Below, piece by piece: positions 17,206 through 25,888 of a stretch of DNA of 64,000 nucleotides; positions within the stretch are counted from its first letter, which is position 1; the number at the start of each line of letters is the position of its first letter. A program made the translations under genes and the position numbers. This DNA is from Bog-473 sp963717455 (lineage in GTDB: Bacteria; Actinomycetota; Acidimicrobiia; Acidimicrobiales; RAAP-2). The notes under the pieces were generated by a model, which was not told the origin of the DNA, did not search any database, and saw nothing but the letters and a program-made list of their open reading frames with translations. The stretch spans positions 682,001 to 746,000 of the forward strand of contig OY970336.1 in the NCBI GenBank assembly GCA_963717455.1. Reading direction: 5' to 3'.

Positions 17206-17273
17206 GGGCTGTTTCTCGGATCGTCTGTAGGCGAACGGCACCCGAAAGGGGCTGGAACGCCGAAGGAGGCCAG

Positions 17274-18017
17274 ATGCACTCCATCCGGATCATCGGTCCC
17301 GGTCGGGCCGGCACGTCCCTCGCCGCTGCGCTGTCGGCGCGCGGCTGGGAGTTCGCCGGCTTCTGCGGGCGCCACGACGACCTCTCCGGCGCCGCGCGGG
17401 GTGTGGACGTGCTCGTCATCGCCACCCCCGACGATGCCATCGCCGAGGTGGCCGCGGCGGTCGTCCCCGTCGCGGGCACCACGGTCGTCCACCTCTCGGG
17501 CTCGCTCGGGCTCGACGCTCTGGCGCCGCACCCCCAGCGGGGGGCGGTCCACCCGCTCGTCCCGCTGCCCACCGGCGAGGTCGGTGCGGCCCGCCTCGGC
17601 TCGGGCGTCACGTTCGCCGTGGCGGGGGCGCCGGTGACGCGTGAGATCGTCGAGTGCCTCGGCGGGCGCGTGGTCGAGGTGAGCGACGGCGACCGGGCGG
17701 CCTATCACGCCGCCGCCTGCATCGCGGCGAACCACGTGGTGGCGCTGCTGGGACAGGTCGAGCGGGTGGCCGCGGCGGTCGGGCTCGACCTGGAGTCGTT
17801 CCTGCCGCTCACGAGGGCGGCGGTCGACGACGTCGCCGCGCTCGGGGCACGCGCCGCGCTGACGGGGCCCGCCCGCCGGGGTGACTGGGCCACCCTCAGC
17901 CGTCATCTCGACGCGCTGCCCGAGGGCGAGCGCCCCGGTTACCAGGCCGGGGCGGCGTTGGCGACGCGGCTGGCTCACTCCGACGTGCCCGAGCCGGTCG
18001 TGCCGGCGGCGGTGTAG
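17274..18017 (+). CDS. Rossmann-like DUF2520 protein upstream of panC
   Basis: The 247-residue protein has an N-terminal NAD(P)-binding Rossmann domain (RIIGPGRAGTSLAAAL) and a C-terminal all-helical DUF2520 domain, an arrangement like 6-phosphogluconate or ketopantoate reductases. It has a strong ribosome site AAGGAGG five bases before the ATG and precedes panC by 14 bases. This linkage is common in actinobacteria, so a ketopantoate reductase-like role in pantothenate synthesis is a reasonable guess, but no activity is established. Confidence 0.8.
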   Translation: MHSIRIIGPGRAGTSLAAALSARGWEFAGFCGRHDDLSGAARGVDVLVIATPDDAIAEVAAAVVPVAGTTVVHLSGSLGLDALAPHPQRGAVHPLVPLPTGEVGAARLGSGVTFAVAGAPVTREIVECLGGRVVEVSDGDRAAYHAAACIAANHVVALLGQVERVAAAVGLDLESFLPLTRAAVDDVAALGARAALTGPARRGDWATLSRHLDALPEGERPGYQAGAALATRLAHSDVPEPVVPAAV

Positions 18018-18031
18018 GGCGTCGCGGCGCG

Positions 18032-18958
18032 ATGGGCGTGATGGAAACCGCGGGCGGTTGCCGCGATGCGCTCGACCGGGCCCGCTCGACCGGGCGCACG
18101 GTCGGGCTGGTGCCCACCATGGGCGCGCTGCACGACGGGCACGTCTCCCTGATCGCCCGCGCCCGGGCCGAGTGCGACGTGGTCGCGGTCAGCATCTTCG
18201 TGAACCCGTTGCAGTTCGGCGACCCCGAGGACATGGCGCGCTACCCGAGGACGCTTGAGCGGGACCTGCGCGTGTGCGCCGAGGCCGGTGCGGACGTCGT
18301 GTTCGTCCCGCCGGTGAGCGAGATGTACCCGTCGTGGCCCGCGCCACCGGCGACGACGGTGTCGGTGCGCGGGGTCAGTGACCGCTGGGAGGGTGCGTCG
18401 CGCCCGGGCCACTTCGACGGTGTCGCCACCGTGGTCTCGAAGCTGTTCTCCATCGCGGGCCCCTGCCGCGCCTACTTCGGGTTGAAGGACTTCCAGCAGC
18501 TGGCGGTGGTCCGACGCATGGTGTCCGACCTCTGCCTGCCGATTGAGGTGGTCGGGTGCCCGATCGTGCGGGAGGCCGACGGTCTGGCCCTCTCGAGCCG
18601 CAACGTCCGGTTGTCGGGACCCGAGCGGGAGGCGGCGGCCGCCCTGTCGCAGGCCCTGGCCGCGGGCCGGGCCGCCCTGGCCGCCGGTGCGCACTCCGGC
18701 GACGACGTGGCGCGCGCCATGCGGGCCGCCGTCGCCGGCGAGCCACTGGTGCGGCTCGACTACGCGGTGGCGGTGGACGCCGTCTCGCTCGAGGACGTCG
18801 GCATCCTCGACGACCTCTCGGACGTCCGCCTGCTGGTCGCGGCCCAGGTGGGCCCCGTCCGGCTGATCGACAACAGCGCCGCCCTGGAGGACGCCGACGG
18901 CGTCCCCACCGGGACCGACGCCACACACGAAGTCCGCCAACTCGAAAGGACCGGGTGA
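18032..18958 (+). CDS. panC: Pantothenate synthetase
   Basis: This 308-residue enzyme joins pantoate and beta-alanine using ATP. It has VPTMGALHDGH (the HIGH-like motif), SIFVNPLQFG, the FGLKDFQQL block and LALSSRNVRLSG (KMSKS-like). It precedes panD, which makes its beta-alanine substrate. The C-terminal 25 residues extend slightly past the usual end. Confidence 0.95.
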   Translation: MGVMETAGGCRDALDRARSTGRTVGLVPTMGALHDGHVSLIARARAECDVVAVSIFVNPLQFGDPEDMARYPRTLERDLRVCAEAGADVVFVPPVSEMYPSWPAPPATTVSVRGVSDRWEGASRPGHFDGVATVVSKLFSIAGPCRAYFGLKDFQQLAVVRRMVSDLCLPIEVVGCPIVREADGLALSSRNVRLSGPEREAAAALSQALAAGRAALAAGAHSGDDVARAMRAAVAGEPLVRLDYAVAVDAVSLEDVGILDDLSDVRLLVAAQVGPVRLIDNSAALEDADGVPTGTDATHEVRQLERTG

Positions 18959-18962
18959 GCCG

Positions 18963-19355
18963 ATGCGCCGCCGCATGATGAAGTCCAAGATCCACCGCGC
19001 CACGGTGACGGGAGCCAACCTCAACTACGTGGGGTCCGTCTCCATCGACACCGAGCTGATGGCGCTGGCCGACGTTCTCCCCTACGAGCAGGTGGCGGTG
19101 CTCGACATCGACAACGGCGCCCGTTTCGAGACGTATGCCATTGAGGGCGAGGCGGGGCAGGTCTGCCTGAACGGCGCCGCGGCACGACTGGTCGCGCCGG
19201 GCGACAAGGTGATCATCATCACCTACGCCGACTACGAGCGTGCGGAGCTCGAGACCTACGTGCCGCGGGTCGTGCACGTCGACGGGCGCAACCGGGTGAT
19301 CGACGAGGTCTCGGCTCGCCTCGACGCCGAGCTCACGCTGACCGAACCGACGTGA
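18963..19355 (+). CDS. panD: Aspartate 1-decarboxylase (pyruvoyl)
   Basis: This 130-residue proenzyme self-cleaves between Gly and Ser in the motif YVGSVSID to create the pyruvoyl group that makes beta-alanine from aspartate. KSKIHRATVTGANLNY precedes the cleavage site, and NGAAARLV and IITYADY follow it, as in the family. The first ATG at 18963 has AAAGGA upstream; internal ATGs at 18975 and 18978 are alternative starts. Confidence 0.95.
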   Translation: MRRRMMKSKIHRATVTGANLNYVGSVSIDTELMALADVLPYEQVAVLDIDNGARFETYAIEGEAGQVCLNGAAARLVAPGDKVIIITYADYERAELETYVPRVVHVDGRNRVIDEVSARLDAELTLTEPT

Positions 19356-21001
19356 CGGGCGCCGCCCGACCCGGACCATTCGACGTCCTGGTCCTGGGTA
19401 GCGGGGTGGCCGGGCTGTCGGCCGCGGTGCGGCTGGCCGGATCGGGCGCACCGTCGTCGTCGAGCCTGTCGCTCGGCGTGTTGACCAAGGGAGCGCTGTC
19501 CCAGTCGGCGACGCGCTGGGCCCAGGGCGGTGTGGCCGCGGTCCTGGGCGGCGACGAGGACTCGACCGACCTGCATCTCGCCGACACGCTGGCCGCCGGC
19601 GCGGGCCTGTGCGACGAGGAGGCCGTGCGCATCCTGGTCGGCGAGGGCCCGGGGCGCGTCAACGAGCTGATCGCGCTGGGCGTCGAATTCGACCGCGAGG
19701 CCACGGGGTTGCTGGCGCTCGCCCGCGAGGGGGGCCACTCGCGGCCCCGCGTGGTGCACGCCGGCGGCGCCGCCACGGGGGCCGAGGTCGAGCGTGCCCT
19801 CGTCGACGCCACGTACTCCTCGGCCAGCGCCGTGCTCGAGGGCTGGTTCGCTCTCGACCTCCTGACCGAAGGAGGGCGCTGCGTCGGGGTGACCGCGCTG
19901 CCGCCCGGCGGTGAGCGCGCCCACCCCGTGGAGGTGCGGGCCGACCATGTGGTGCTGGCGACCGGCGGGGCGGGCCAGCTGTTCTCCGTCACCACCAACC
20001 CTCCCGAGTCCACCGGCGACGGCGTGGCCATGGCGCTGCGGGCGGGCGTCTCCATAGCCGACCTGGAGTTCGTGCAGTTCCACCCGACAGCCCTGCACCA
20101 TCCGGCCATGCCTCGCCCCCTGCTGTCCGAGGCTCTCCGCGGCCACGGCGCCTTGCTGCGCGACCGCGACGGCGAACGGTTCGTCGACGAGTTGGCGCCC
20201 CGCGACGTGGTGAGCCGCGCCATGGCCGCGCGCATGGCGACGCAGGGCGTGGACCATCTGTGGCTCGACGCCACCGCCCTCGAGCGGTTCTCTCAGCGCT
20301 TCCCTACCATCGCCGCCTCGCTCTCGTCCATCGGACTGGACCCCGAGCACGACTGGCTCCCCATCGCCCCGGCGGCACACCACCTCTCGGGGGGCGTGGT
20401 CACCGACCTCTGGGGCGCCACCGCGTTGCCCGGCCTGTGGGCGGTGGGTGAGGCGGCCTGCACGGGCGTGCACGGGGCCAACCGCCTGGCGTCCAACTCG
20501 CTCCTCGAGGGCATGGTCTTCGGGGCTCGCCTGGCCGAGCGCATCGCGGCCGGGGTGGTGGGGCCTGAGCCGAGCGGCGCGCTGCGGGCCGTGCTCGGGG
20601 AGGCGCCGATTGACGGGATCGGGTGCACGTTCCTGCCCCAGCGCGCCGCCACCACCGCCGGCCCGGGCGCGGACGGTCTACCGGGGGTCGACGTGACCAA
20701 GCTGCGCGACACGCTGCAGCGGGCCATGACGCGTGGCGCGGGGGTCGTGCGCAGCGCCGAGTCGCTGCGCGACGCGCGCGCGGTCGTCGAGGACACGACG
20801 TCGGTGCTCGGTGAGGCGGCCGCCTCCGTCGGCGCCGGCGAGCTGGCGAACCTGCTGCGCCTGGCGGACGCGCTGCTCGACGCCGCGCTGGCGCGCACCG
20901 AGAGCCGGGGTGCCCATGCCCGTCGGGAGTACCCCCACACCGACCCGGCGTGGCGCCGACGCATCGTCCACGGGCATGTCCCGGCGCGGAGCAGTTCGTG
21001 A
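19352..21001 (+). CDS. nadB: L-aspartate oxidase
   Basis: This 549-residue flavoprotein oxidises aspartate to iminoaspartate in de novo NAD synthesis. The FAD-binding motif is VLGSGVAGLSAA; the substrate loop includes QFHPTALH, and the C-terminal flavin contacts are GEAACTGVHGANRLASNSLLEG. The GTG start overlaps the panD stop by four bases. nadA (quinolinate synthase) is not next to it and must lie elsewhere. Confidence 0.95.
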   Translation: MTGAARPGPFDVLVLGSGVAGLSAAVRLAGSGAPSSSSLSLGVLTKGALSQSATRWAQGGVAAVLGGDEDSTDLHLADTLAAGAGLCDEEAVRILVGEGPGRVNELIALGVEFDREATGLLALAREGGHSRPRVVHAGGAATGAEVERALVDATYSSASAVLEGWFALDLLTEGGRCVGVTALPPGGERAHPVEVRADHVVLATGGAGQLFSVTTNPPESTGDGVAMALRAGVSIADLEFVQFHPTALHHPAMPRPLLSEALRGHGALLRDRDGERFVDELAPRDVVSRAMAARMATQGVDHLWLDATALERFSQRFPTIAASLSSIGLDPEHDWLPIAPAAHHLSGGVVTDLWGATALPGLWAVGEAACTGVHGANRLASNSLLEGMVFGARLAERIAAGVVGPEPSGALRAVLGEAPIDGIGCTFLPQRAATTAGPGADGLPGVDVTKLRDTLQRAMTRGAGVVRSAESLRDARAVVEDTTSVLGEAAASVGAGELANLLRLADALLDAALARTESRGAHARREYPHTDPAWRRRIVHGHVPARSSS

Positions 21002-21888
21002 GCGAGGGGGAGCCCGAATCGGAGGCGCACGCCCGCGCGGTCGCCGACGCGGTGGGAAGGGCGCTGGCCGAGGACCTCGGGCCCGAGGGGGACCTCACGG
21101 CCGCGCTGGTGCCGGCTGACGTCACCGCCCACTTCGCGTTGCGGGCACGGCACAATGGCATCCTGGCCGGACGCGACTGCGCCACGGAGGCGTTCCGGCT
21201 CGTCGACCCCGCGCTCGAGCTCATCTGGCACGTGGTCGACGGCACCGAGCTGTCGGCCGGCGACACCGTCATGGAGGTGACGGGCCCGCTGCGACCCATC
21301 CTGACGGCGGAGCGCACGGCACTGAACTTCCTCGGCCACCTTTCGGGCGTCGCCACGCTCACTGCGCAGTACGTGGCCGCCGCGCACGAGAGCAACCCGT
21401 CGGTCCAGGTCCTCGACACCCGCAAGACCACGCCGGGGCTGCGCGTCCTCGAGAAGGCGGCCGTGCGCGCGGGCGGCGGCACCAACCACCGGGCGGGGCT
21501 CTCCGACGCCGTCCTCGTCAAGGACAACCACCTGGCCGGCACGAGCATCGCCGAGGCGGTGGGCCGGGCCCGCGCGCTGTGGCCGGGACGGATGGTCGAG
21601 ATCGAGTGCGACACCATCGGCCAGGTGGCCGAGGCGGCGCGCGCCGGGGCCGACGCCGTGCTGCTCGACAACATGGACCCGGGGACCGTCGTCGAGGCGA
21701 TCGCGGTGGCGGGCCTGGACGCCACGCGGCCAATCCTGACGGAGGTGTCGGGCGGCGTGACGCTCGCCACCATCGGGGCCTACGCGGCGGCGGGCCCCGA
21801 CCGCATCTCGGTCGGCGCGCTGACGCACTCGGCGACCGTGCTCGACCTCGGGCTGGACCTGATCTGGACGGAGCAGGGGGAAGGCTGA
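20998..21888 (+). CDS. nadC: Nicotinate-nucleotide pyrophosphorylase (carboxylating)
   Basis: This 296-residue enzyme makes nicotinic acid mononucleotide from quinolinate and PRPP. Visible are DLTAALVP, AERTALNFLGHLSG, DTRKTTPGLR, KAAVRAGGGTNHR and LLDNMDPG. The GTG at 20998 overlaps the nadB stop; an earlier in-frame start at 20950 would lie deep in nadB. Its product leads to NaAD, the substrate of LarB, whose gene is also in this window. Confidence 0.95.
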   Translation: MSEGEPESEAHARAVADAVGRALAEDLGPEGDLTAALVPADVTAHFALRARHNGILAGRDCATEAFRLVDPALELIWHVVDGTELSAGDTVMEVTGPLRPILTAERTALNFLGHLSGVATLTAQYVAAAHESNPSVQVLDTRKTTPGLRVLEKAAVRAGGGTNHRAGLSDAVLVKDNHLAGTSIAEAVGRARALWPGRMVEIECDTIGQVAEAARAGADAVLLDNMDPGTVVEAIAVAGLDATRPILTEVSGGVTLATIGAYAAAGPDRISVGALTHSATVLDLGLDLIWTEQGEG

Positions 21889-21891
21889 GGG

Positions 21892-22740
21892 ATGCTCCTC
21901 GTCATCGACGTCGGGAACACCGAGACGGTCATCGGGCTGTACGCGCGCGACGAAGGGGACGTGCCCGCGCCGGAGGAGGGCGTCGGCGTCGGCATCGGGA
22001 CCGAGCACGACCCCACGGCGCCGCGCGGCCTCACCCACCACTGGCGGCTCTCGACCGTTCCCACCCGCACCCCCGACGAGCATGCCGTCCTGCTCACGCA
22101 GCTGCTCGACCTCGAGGGGCTCGACATCGCGGCGTCCGTCAGCGGGATCGCCGTCAGCTCCTCCGTGCCCCACGTGACGGCCGAGCTGCGCCAGATGGCC
22201 TCCCGCTGGTTCTCCGACGTGCCGTGCGTCGTGCTCGGCCCGGGCACCAAGAGCGGCATGCCCATCCTCTACGACAACCCCAAGGAGGTCGGCGCCGACC
22301 GCATCGCCGACGCCGTCGGGGCCTATGACCTCTACGGCGGCCCCTGCGTCGTGATCGACATGGGCACGGCAACGACGGTGGAGGCGATCAGCGCCAAGGG
22401 CGAGTACCTCGGGGGGGCCATCACGCCGGGCGTGGCCATCAGCCTGGACGCCCTCTACCAGCAGGCGGCCGCGCTGCGGCGGGTGGAGCTGGTCGAGCCG
22501 CGCAGCGTGATCGGGCGCTCGACGGTGGAGTCGATCGAGTCCGGGACGCTCTACGGGTTCGCCGGGCTGGTCGACGCGCTGGCCCGGCGCTTCATGGAGG
22601 AGCTCGGGCCCTCCGCCGTCGTCGCTACGGGTGGGTTCAGTTCGCTCATCGCCCCGTATTCGGACACCATTGAGCACGTGGAGCCCTGGTTGACCCTGCA
22701 CGGCCTGCGCATCGTGTACGAGCGCAACGTCAATCCATGA
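21892..22740 (+). CDS. coaX: Type III pantothenate kinase
   Basis: This is a 282-residue ASKHA-fold kinase with DVGNTETVIGL as the phosphate-1 motif, GADRIADAVGAYD and DMGTATTVEAI. It phosphorylates pantothenate as the first committed step to CoA, completing the panC-panD pathway nearby. A poorly conserved insertion of about 25 residues, rich in Gly, Glu and Pro, follows the second strand. Confidence 0.93.
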   Translation: MLLVIDVGNTETVIGLYARDEGDVPAPEEGVGVGIGTEHDPTAPRGLTHHWRLSTVPTRTPDEHAVLLTQLLDLEGLDIAASVSGIAVSSSVPHVTAELRQMASRWFSDVPCVVLGPGTKSGMPILYDNPKEVGADRIADAVGAYDLYGGPCVVIDMGTATTVEAISAKGEYLGGAITPGVAISLDALYQQAAALRRVELVEPRSVIGRSTVESIESGTLYGFAGLVDALARRFMEELGPSAVVATGGFSSLIAPYSDTIEHVEPWLTLHGLRIVYERNVNP

Positions 22741-22768
22741 GCGGTCCGGTCACGAGAGGTCAGGGGTC

Positions 22769-24187
22769 ATGACCGAACCGAGAACCGTGCCGTACCGCTT
22801 CGAGCGCAGCCACGACGCGGCGGCGGTGGTCGAAGCCTGGTCGTCGCTCGCCCCCGGCGAGGAGTCGGGTGTCACCGTCGGGGTGGCCGGTCGGGTCATG
22901 TTCTCGCGACCGCAGGGGAAGATCTCCTTCGCCGAGCTGCGCGACGCATCCGGCTCGGTGCAGCTGTTCGCCGGGGCGAAGTGGACCGAGCGCTTCGACG
23001 ACTTCATCAAGCTGAACCTGGGGGACTGGGTCGGGGCCACCGGCGAGGTGGTGCGGACCAACCGCGGCGAGCTCTCGGTGAAGGTCGCGTCGTGGGAGCT
23101 GCTGGCCGAGGCGCGGCGCAACTTCGGCGACAAGTGGCGCGGCGTCAGCGACGTCGAGACGCGCTACCGCCAGCGTGAGGTCGACCTGTGGGCCAACGAG
23201 CGCAGTCGCCAGTTGCTGCGGTTGCGCAGCGACGTGATCCGCCACATGCGCGACCGATTGTGGGCGCTGGGCTTCGTCGAGGTCGAGACGCCGCTGCTGC
23301 ACCCGATCATGGGCGGTGCCACGGCGCGCCCCTTCGTCACGCACCACAACGCGTTCGACACCGACTTCTTCCTGCGCGTCGCACCCGAGCTCTACCTCAA
23401 GCGCCTCGTGGTCGGCGGCTTCGACAAGGTGTTCGAGATCGGGCGCATGTTCCGCAACGAGGGCATCTCGCCGCGTCACAACCCCGAGTTCACGATGCTC
23501 GAGCTCTACCAGGCCTACGCCGACTACACCGACACCATGGTCGTCTTCGAGGAGCTCGTCGCCGGCCTCGCCACCGACGTGCTCGGCACGACCAAGCTGA
23601 CCTACGGCGGGAGGGACCTCGACCTGACGACGCCATGGCGGCGCGCGCCGATGACCGAGCTCATCGCCGAGGCGACGGGCTTCACCCTCGACGTGCGCGC
23701 CCCGCGCTCCGAGCTGGCCACGGTCGCCGAGGAGGTCGGCATCCACGTCGAGGACGCGTGGGGACCGGGCAAGATCCTGCTCGAGATCTACGAGAAGACG
23801 ACGGAGCCCGAGTTGTGGGGCCCGGTCTTCGTGATCGACTACCCCGCCGAGGTCTCACCCCTGGCACGGCGGCACCGCGACGGGCCCGAGCTCGTGGAGC
23901 GCTACGAGCCCGTGGTGGCCGGGCGTGAGCTGGGCAACGGCTTCACCGAGCTCATCGACCCCGACGAGCAGCGCGCCCGCTTCGAGGAGCAGGCGGCCAA
24001 GGCGCGGGCCGGCGACGAGGAGGAGTCCACACAGGTCGACGAGGAGTATCTCCGCGCCCTCGAGTACGGGCTGCCCCCGACGTCGGGCTTCGGGCTCGGG
24101 ATCGACCGGTTGCTGATGCTCTTCGGCGACGTGCCCAACATCCGCGAGGTCATCGCCTTCCCGACGCTGCGGCCCGACCGGGGTTGA
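22769..24187 (+). CDS. lysS: Lysyl-tRNA synthetase, class II
   Basis: The 472-residue synthetase has an N-terminal OB-fold anticodon-binding domain and a class II catalytic domain with motif 2 (FEIGRMFRNEGISPRHNPEF) and motif 3 (GFGLGIDRLLML). It ends the cofactor operon, as in many actinobacteria. It lies 28 bases after coaX and begins at an ATG with AGAGGTCAGGGGTC upstream. Confidence 0.95.
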   Translation: MTEPRTVPYRFERSHDAAAVVEAWSSLAPGEESGVTVGVAGRVMFSRPQGKISFAELRDASGSVQLFAGAKWTERFDDFIKLNLGDWVGATGEVVRTNRGELSVKVASWELLAEARRNFGDKWRGVSDVETRYRQREVDLWANERSRQLLRLRSDVIRHMRDRLWALGFVEVETPLLHPIMGGATARPFVTHHNAFDTDFFLRVAPELYLKRLVVGGFDKVFEIGRMFRNEGISPRHNPEFTMLELYQAYADYTDTMVVFEELVAGLATDVLGTTKLTYGGRDLDLTTPWRRAPMTELIAEATGFTLDVRAPRSELATVAEEVGIHVEDAWGPGKILLEIYEKTTEPELWGPVFVIDYPAEVSPLARRHRDGPELVERYEPVVAGRELGNGFTELIDPDEQRARFEEQAAKARAGDEEESTQVDEEYLRALEYGLPPTSGFGLGIDRLLMLFGDVPNIREVIAFPTLRPDRG

Positions 24188-24226
24188 GCAGCCGAACTCT
24201 TCTCGAGCGGCCGCACACCTCGGTTT

Positions 24227-24286
24227 CTTCAGCCGCTCTTACACTTCCGTCGCATCCCTCACACCGCCCTTACAGGATCTTCACAT
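24227..24286 (+). promoter_or_regulatory. 11-base direct repeats, PhoP/OmpR-type box, upstream of a secreted protein
   Basis: Three seven-base units CTCACAC, CTTACAG and TTCACAT begin at 24258, 24269 and 24280, exactly 11 bases apart. Two more, CTTCAGC and CTTACAC, begin at 24227 and 24238, also 11 apart. This periodicity is typical of tandem binding by OmpR/PhoB-family response regulators such as PhoP. The array lies 79 bases before the start of the small secreted protein. The rest of the 177-base gap shows no other clear element. Confidence 0.5.
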
Positions 24287-24364
24287 CTGCCGTCCAGGGT
24301 TGGTCAGTGCCGTCGAGTGGCGGCAGGGGCGCAACGGAGCGCACCGAAGTCCAAGGAGGACACC

Positions 24365-24733
24365 ATGTTTCGCCAGATCATCGCAGGAACGGCTGTCGCG
24401 GGGGCACTGACCTTCGGCATGGCCGGCATCGCCGGCGCCGCGACCACCAGCACCGCCACGGGCACCCCGTCGGCGGCCGTGTGCGCCAGGGCCGCCAAGG
24501 TCGAGGCCCGCATCCAGACCTGGGAGGGCAAGGTCAACGCCCGGATTCCCAAGGCCGAGGCCCGCGAGACCAAGGCGAAGGCGGCCAACCACACCAAGGT
24601 GGCGGACTTCATCGCCAACCGCATCGCCAAGGTGCAGGCCCGTGAGACGAAGCTGAACGCGCGGCTGGCCAAGATCGAGGCCAAGTGCGGCACCACCGGT
24701 GCGACCGGCACGTCCGGCTCGACCGCCGGCTAG
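24365..24733 (+). CDS. Small secreted helical protein
   Basis: The 122-residue product has a signal peptide (MFRQIIAGTAVAGALTFGM, cleavage likely after AGAA) and a mature part of Lys, Ala and Glu-rich helix with a repeated pattern KVEARIQTWEGKVNARI, KAEARETK, KVQARETKLNARLAKIEA. It ends in a Gly/Thr/Ser tail. Two Cys (in AVCARAAK and EAKCGTT) bracket the helix and could form a disulfide. No family was recognised; a coiled-coil cell-surface role is likely. A strong ribosome site AAGGAGG and the upstream repeat array suggest regulated, possibly high expression. Confidence 0.75.
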   Translation: MFRQIIAGTAVAGALTFGMAGIAGAATTSTATGTPSAAVCARAAKVEARIQTWEGKVNARIPKAEARETKAKAANHTKVADFIANRIAKVQARETKLNARLAKIEAKCGTTGATGTSGSTAG

Positions 24734-25704
24734 TCGGGCAGGTCGCTGAGAAGCTCGGCCACCAGCCGGGAGAGTCCCGCCCGCAGATCGGGTCGGGCGA
24801 TCCCGGTGACGGCCGTCTTCGCGTCCGCGACGAAGGCGCGCGCCACGTCGAGCGACTCCGCGATGCCGCGGGACGACATGACGATGGCGCGTGCCTTGTC
24901 GCGTTCGGGCTGCGCGAGCGGCTGCCCGAGCAGCGCGCGCAGGTCCGGTCCCGCGTCGGGGTCGGCCAGCGCGATCAGCGCCGGCAGCGTGTAGATGCCC
25001 TCGGCCAGGTCCTGCCCGGCCGGCTTCTGGAGCTGGCCGTCGGTGGCGCTGATGTCGAGGATGTCGTCGCGGATCTGGAACACCATGCCGAAGCAGCGCC
25101 CGAACTCCGTGCACGCGTCGACCTCCGAGGAGGGGAGGCCACCGGTCAGCGCGCCGATCCGGCACGACGTCGCGGTCAGCGCCGCCGTCTTGCCGCTGAT
25201 GGATGCGGTGTAGTCGTCACGGCTGCGGCCGATCTGGAAGGCCGAGCGGACCTCGGTCACCTGGCCCTGGCAGAGACGGCCGAGCGTGTCGGCGAGCAGC
25301 GCCGCGATCTCGGTCCCGAGGCTGGCGGCGATCGCCGCGCTGCGTGCCAGGAGGTAGTCACCGGCCACGATGGCCACGAGGTTCCCGAAGCGGCTGTTGA
25401 CACTCTCGACGTTGCGCCGGATGGTCGCCTCGTCGATCACGTCGTCGTGGTAGAGCGAGGCCAGGTGGACGAGCTCCACCGCCACGGCACCCATCAGGTC
25501 GTCCTCCGTGGCGTCCCGCTCGCCCGCCGTCGCCGTGGCCAGGGCCAACAGGGGTCGCAACCGCTTGCCGCCCGCCGCGATCAGATGGGTCGTCACCTCG
25601 TCGAGGAAGCCGTCGCCCGTCACTACCGAGGCGGTGAGCAGGGGCTCGAGACGCCGCAGTCCCTCTTGCAAGCGGGGCAGGCCGAGGGCCTCGGTAGGAT
25701 TCAC
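24730..25704 (-). CDS. Polyprenyl diphosphate synthase (trans-isoprenyl)
   Basis: This 324-residue enzyme has both Asp-rich motifs, LYHDDVIDEA and QIRDDILD, together with GGKRLRPLL. It builds a long prenyl chain, probably for menaquinone, by adding IPP units; ispD and ispF in this window supply the MEP precursors. The GTG at 25704 was chosen because homology begins at VNPTEALGLP and a promoter lies just upstream. It converges on the small secreted protein with a four-base overlap. Confidence 0.9.
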   Translation of the reverse strand: MNPTEALGLPRLQEGLRRLEPLLTASVVTGDGFLDEVTTHLIAAGGKRLRPLLALATATAGERDATEDDLMGAVAVELVHLASLYHDDVIDEATIRRNVESVNSRFGNLVAIVAGDYLLARSAAIAASLGTEIAALLADTLGRLCQGQVTEVRSAFQIGRSRDDYTASISGKTAALTATSCRIGALTGGLPSSEVDACTEFGRCFGMVFQIRDDILDISATDGQLQKPAGQDLAEGIYTLPALIALADPDAGPDLRALLGQPLAQPERDKARAIVMSSRGIAESLDVARAFVADAKTAVTGIARPDLRAGLSRLVAELLSDLPD

Positions 25705-25712
25705 TCCCCGAA

Positions 25713-25740
25713 ACGTTAGGTCACGGCTGTCGAATGTCGA
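25713..25740 (-). promoter_or_regulatory. Promoter of the polyprenyl synthase gene
   Basis: On the minus strand TCGACA (25740-25735) and TAACGT (25718-25713) are separated by 16 bases and followed eight bases later by the GTG start, so the transcript probably begins at or within two bases of the start codon. Confidence 0.5.
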
Positions 25741-25841
25741 CAACTGCCAGGTCGCAGGGGCGAAGGAAATCCAGGTCGACGGGGTTTTCCTCCGAAGTGG
25801 CCGTCGCAGAGGGTTGCGGCGTGTTCCACTAAGGCCACAGG

Positions 25842-25847
25842 TACACT
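25842..25847 (+). promoter_or_regulatory. -10 element upstream of clpC
   Basis: TACACT lies 41 bases before the clpC GTG start, giving a leader of about 35 bases that contains the ribosome site GGGAGAGG. No good -35 was found at the right distance; an activator such as ClgR could compensate, but no clear operator was recognised. Confidence 0.4.
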
Positions 25848-25888
25848 GGACCGAGAAGCAATAGGAACAAAAGGGAGAGGCGGTCAGG

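Noticed and set aside
20293..22701. 800-residue minus-strand open frame across nadB-nadC-coaX
   Set aside because: It is antisense to three conserved enzymes and shows no domain; it is a by-product of high GC content.
25765..25786. SigR-type promoter (GGAAAT...GTT) before clpC
   Set aside because: The spacing is 13 bases instead of about 18, so it does not fit the consensus.
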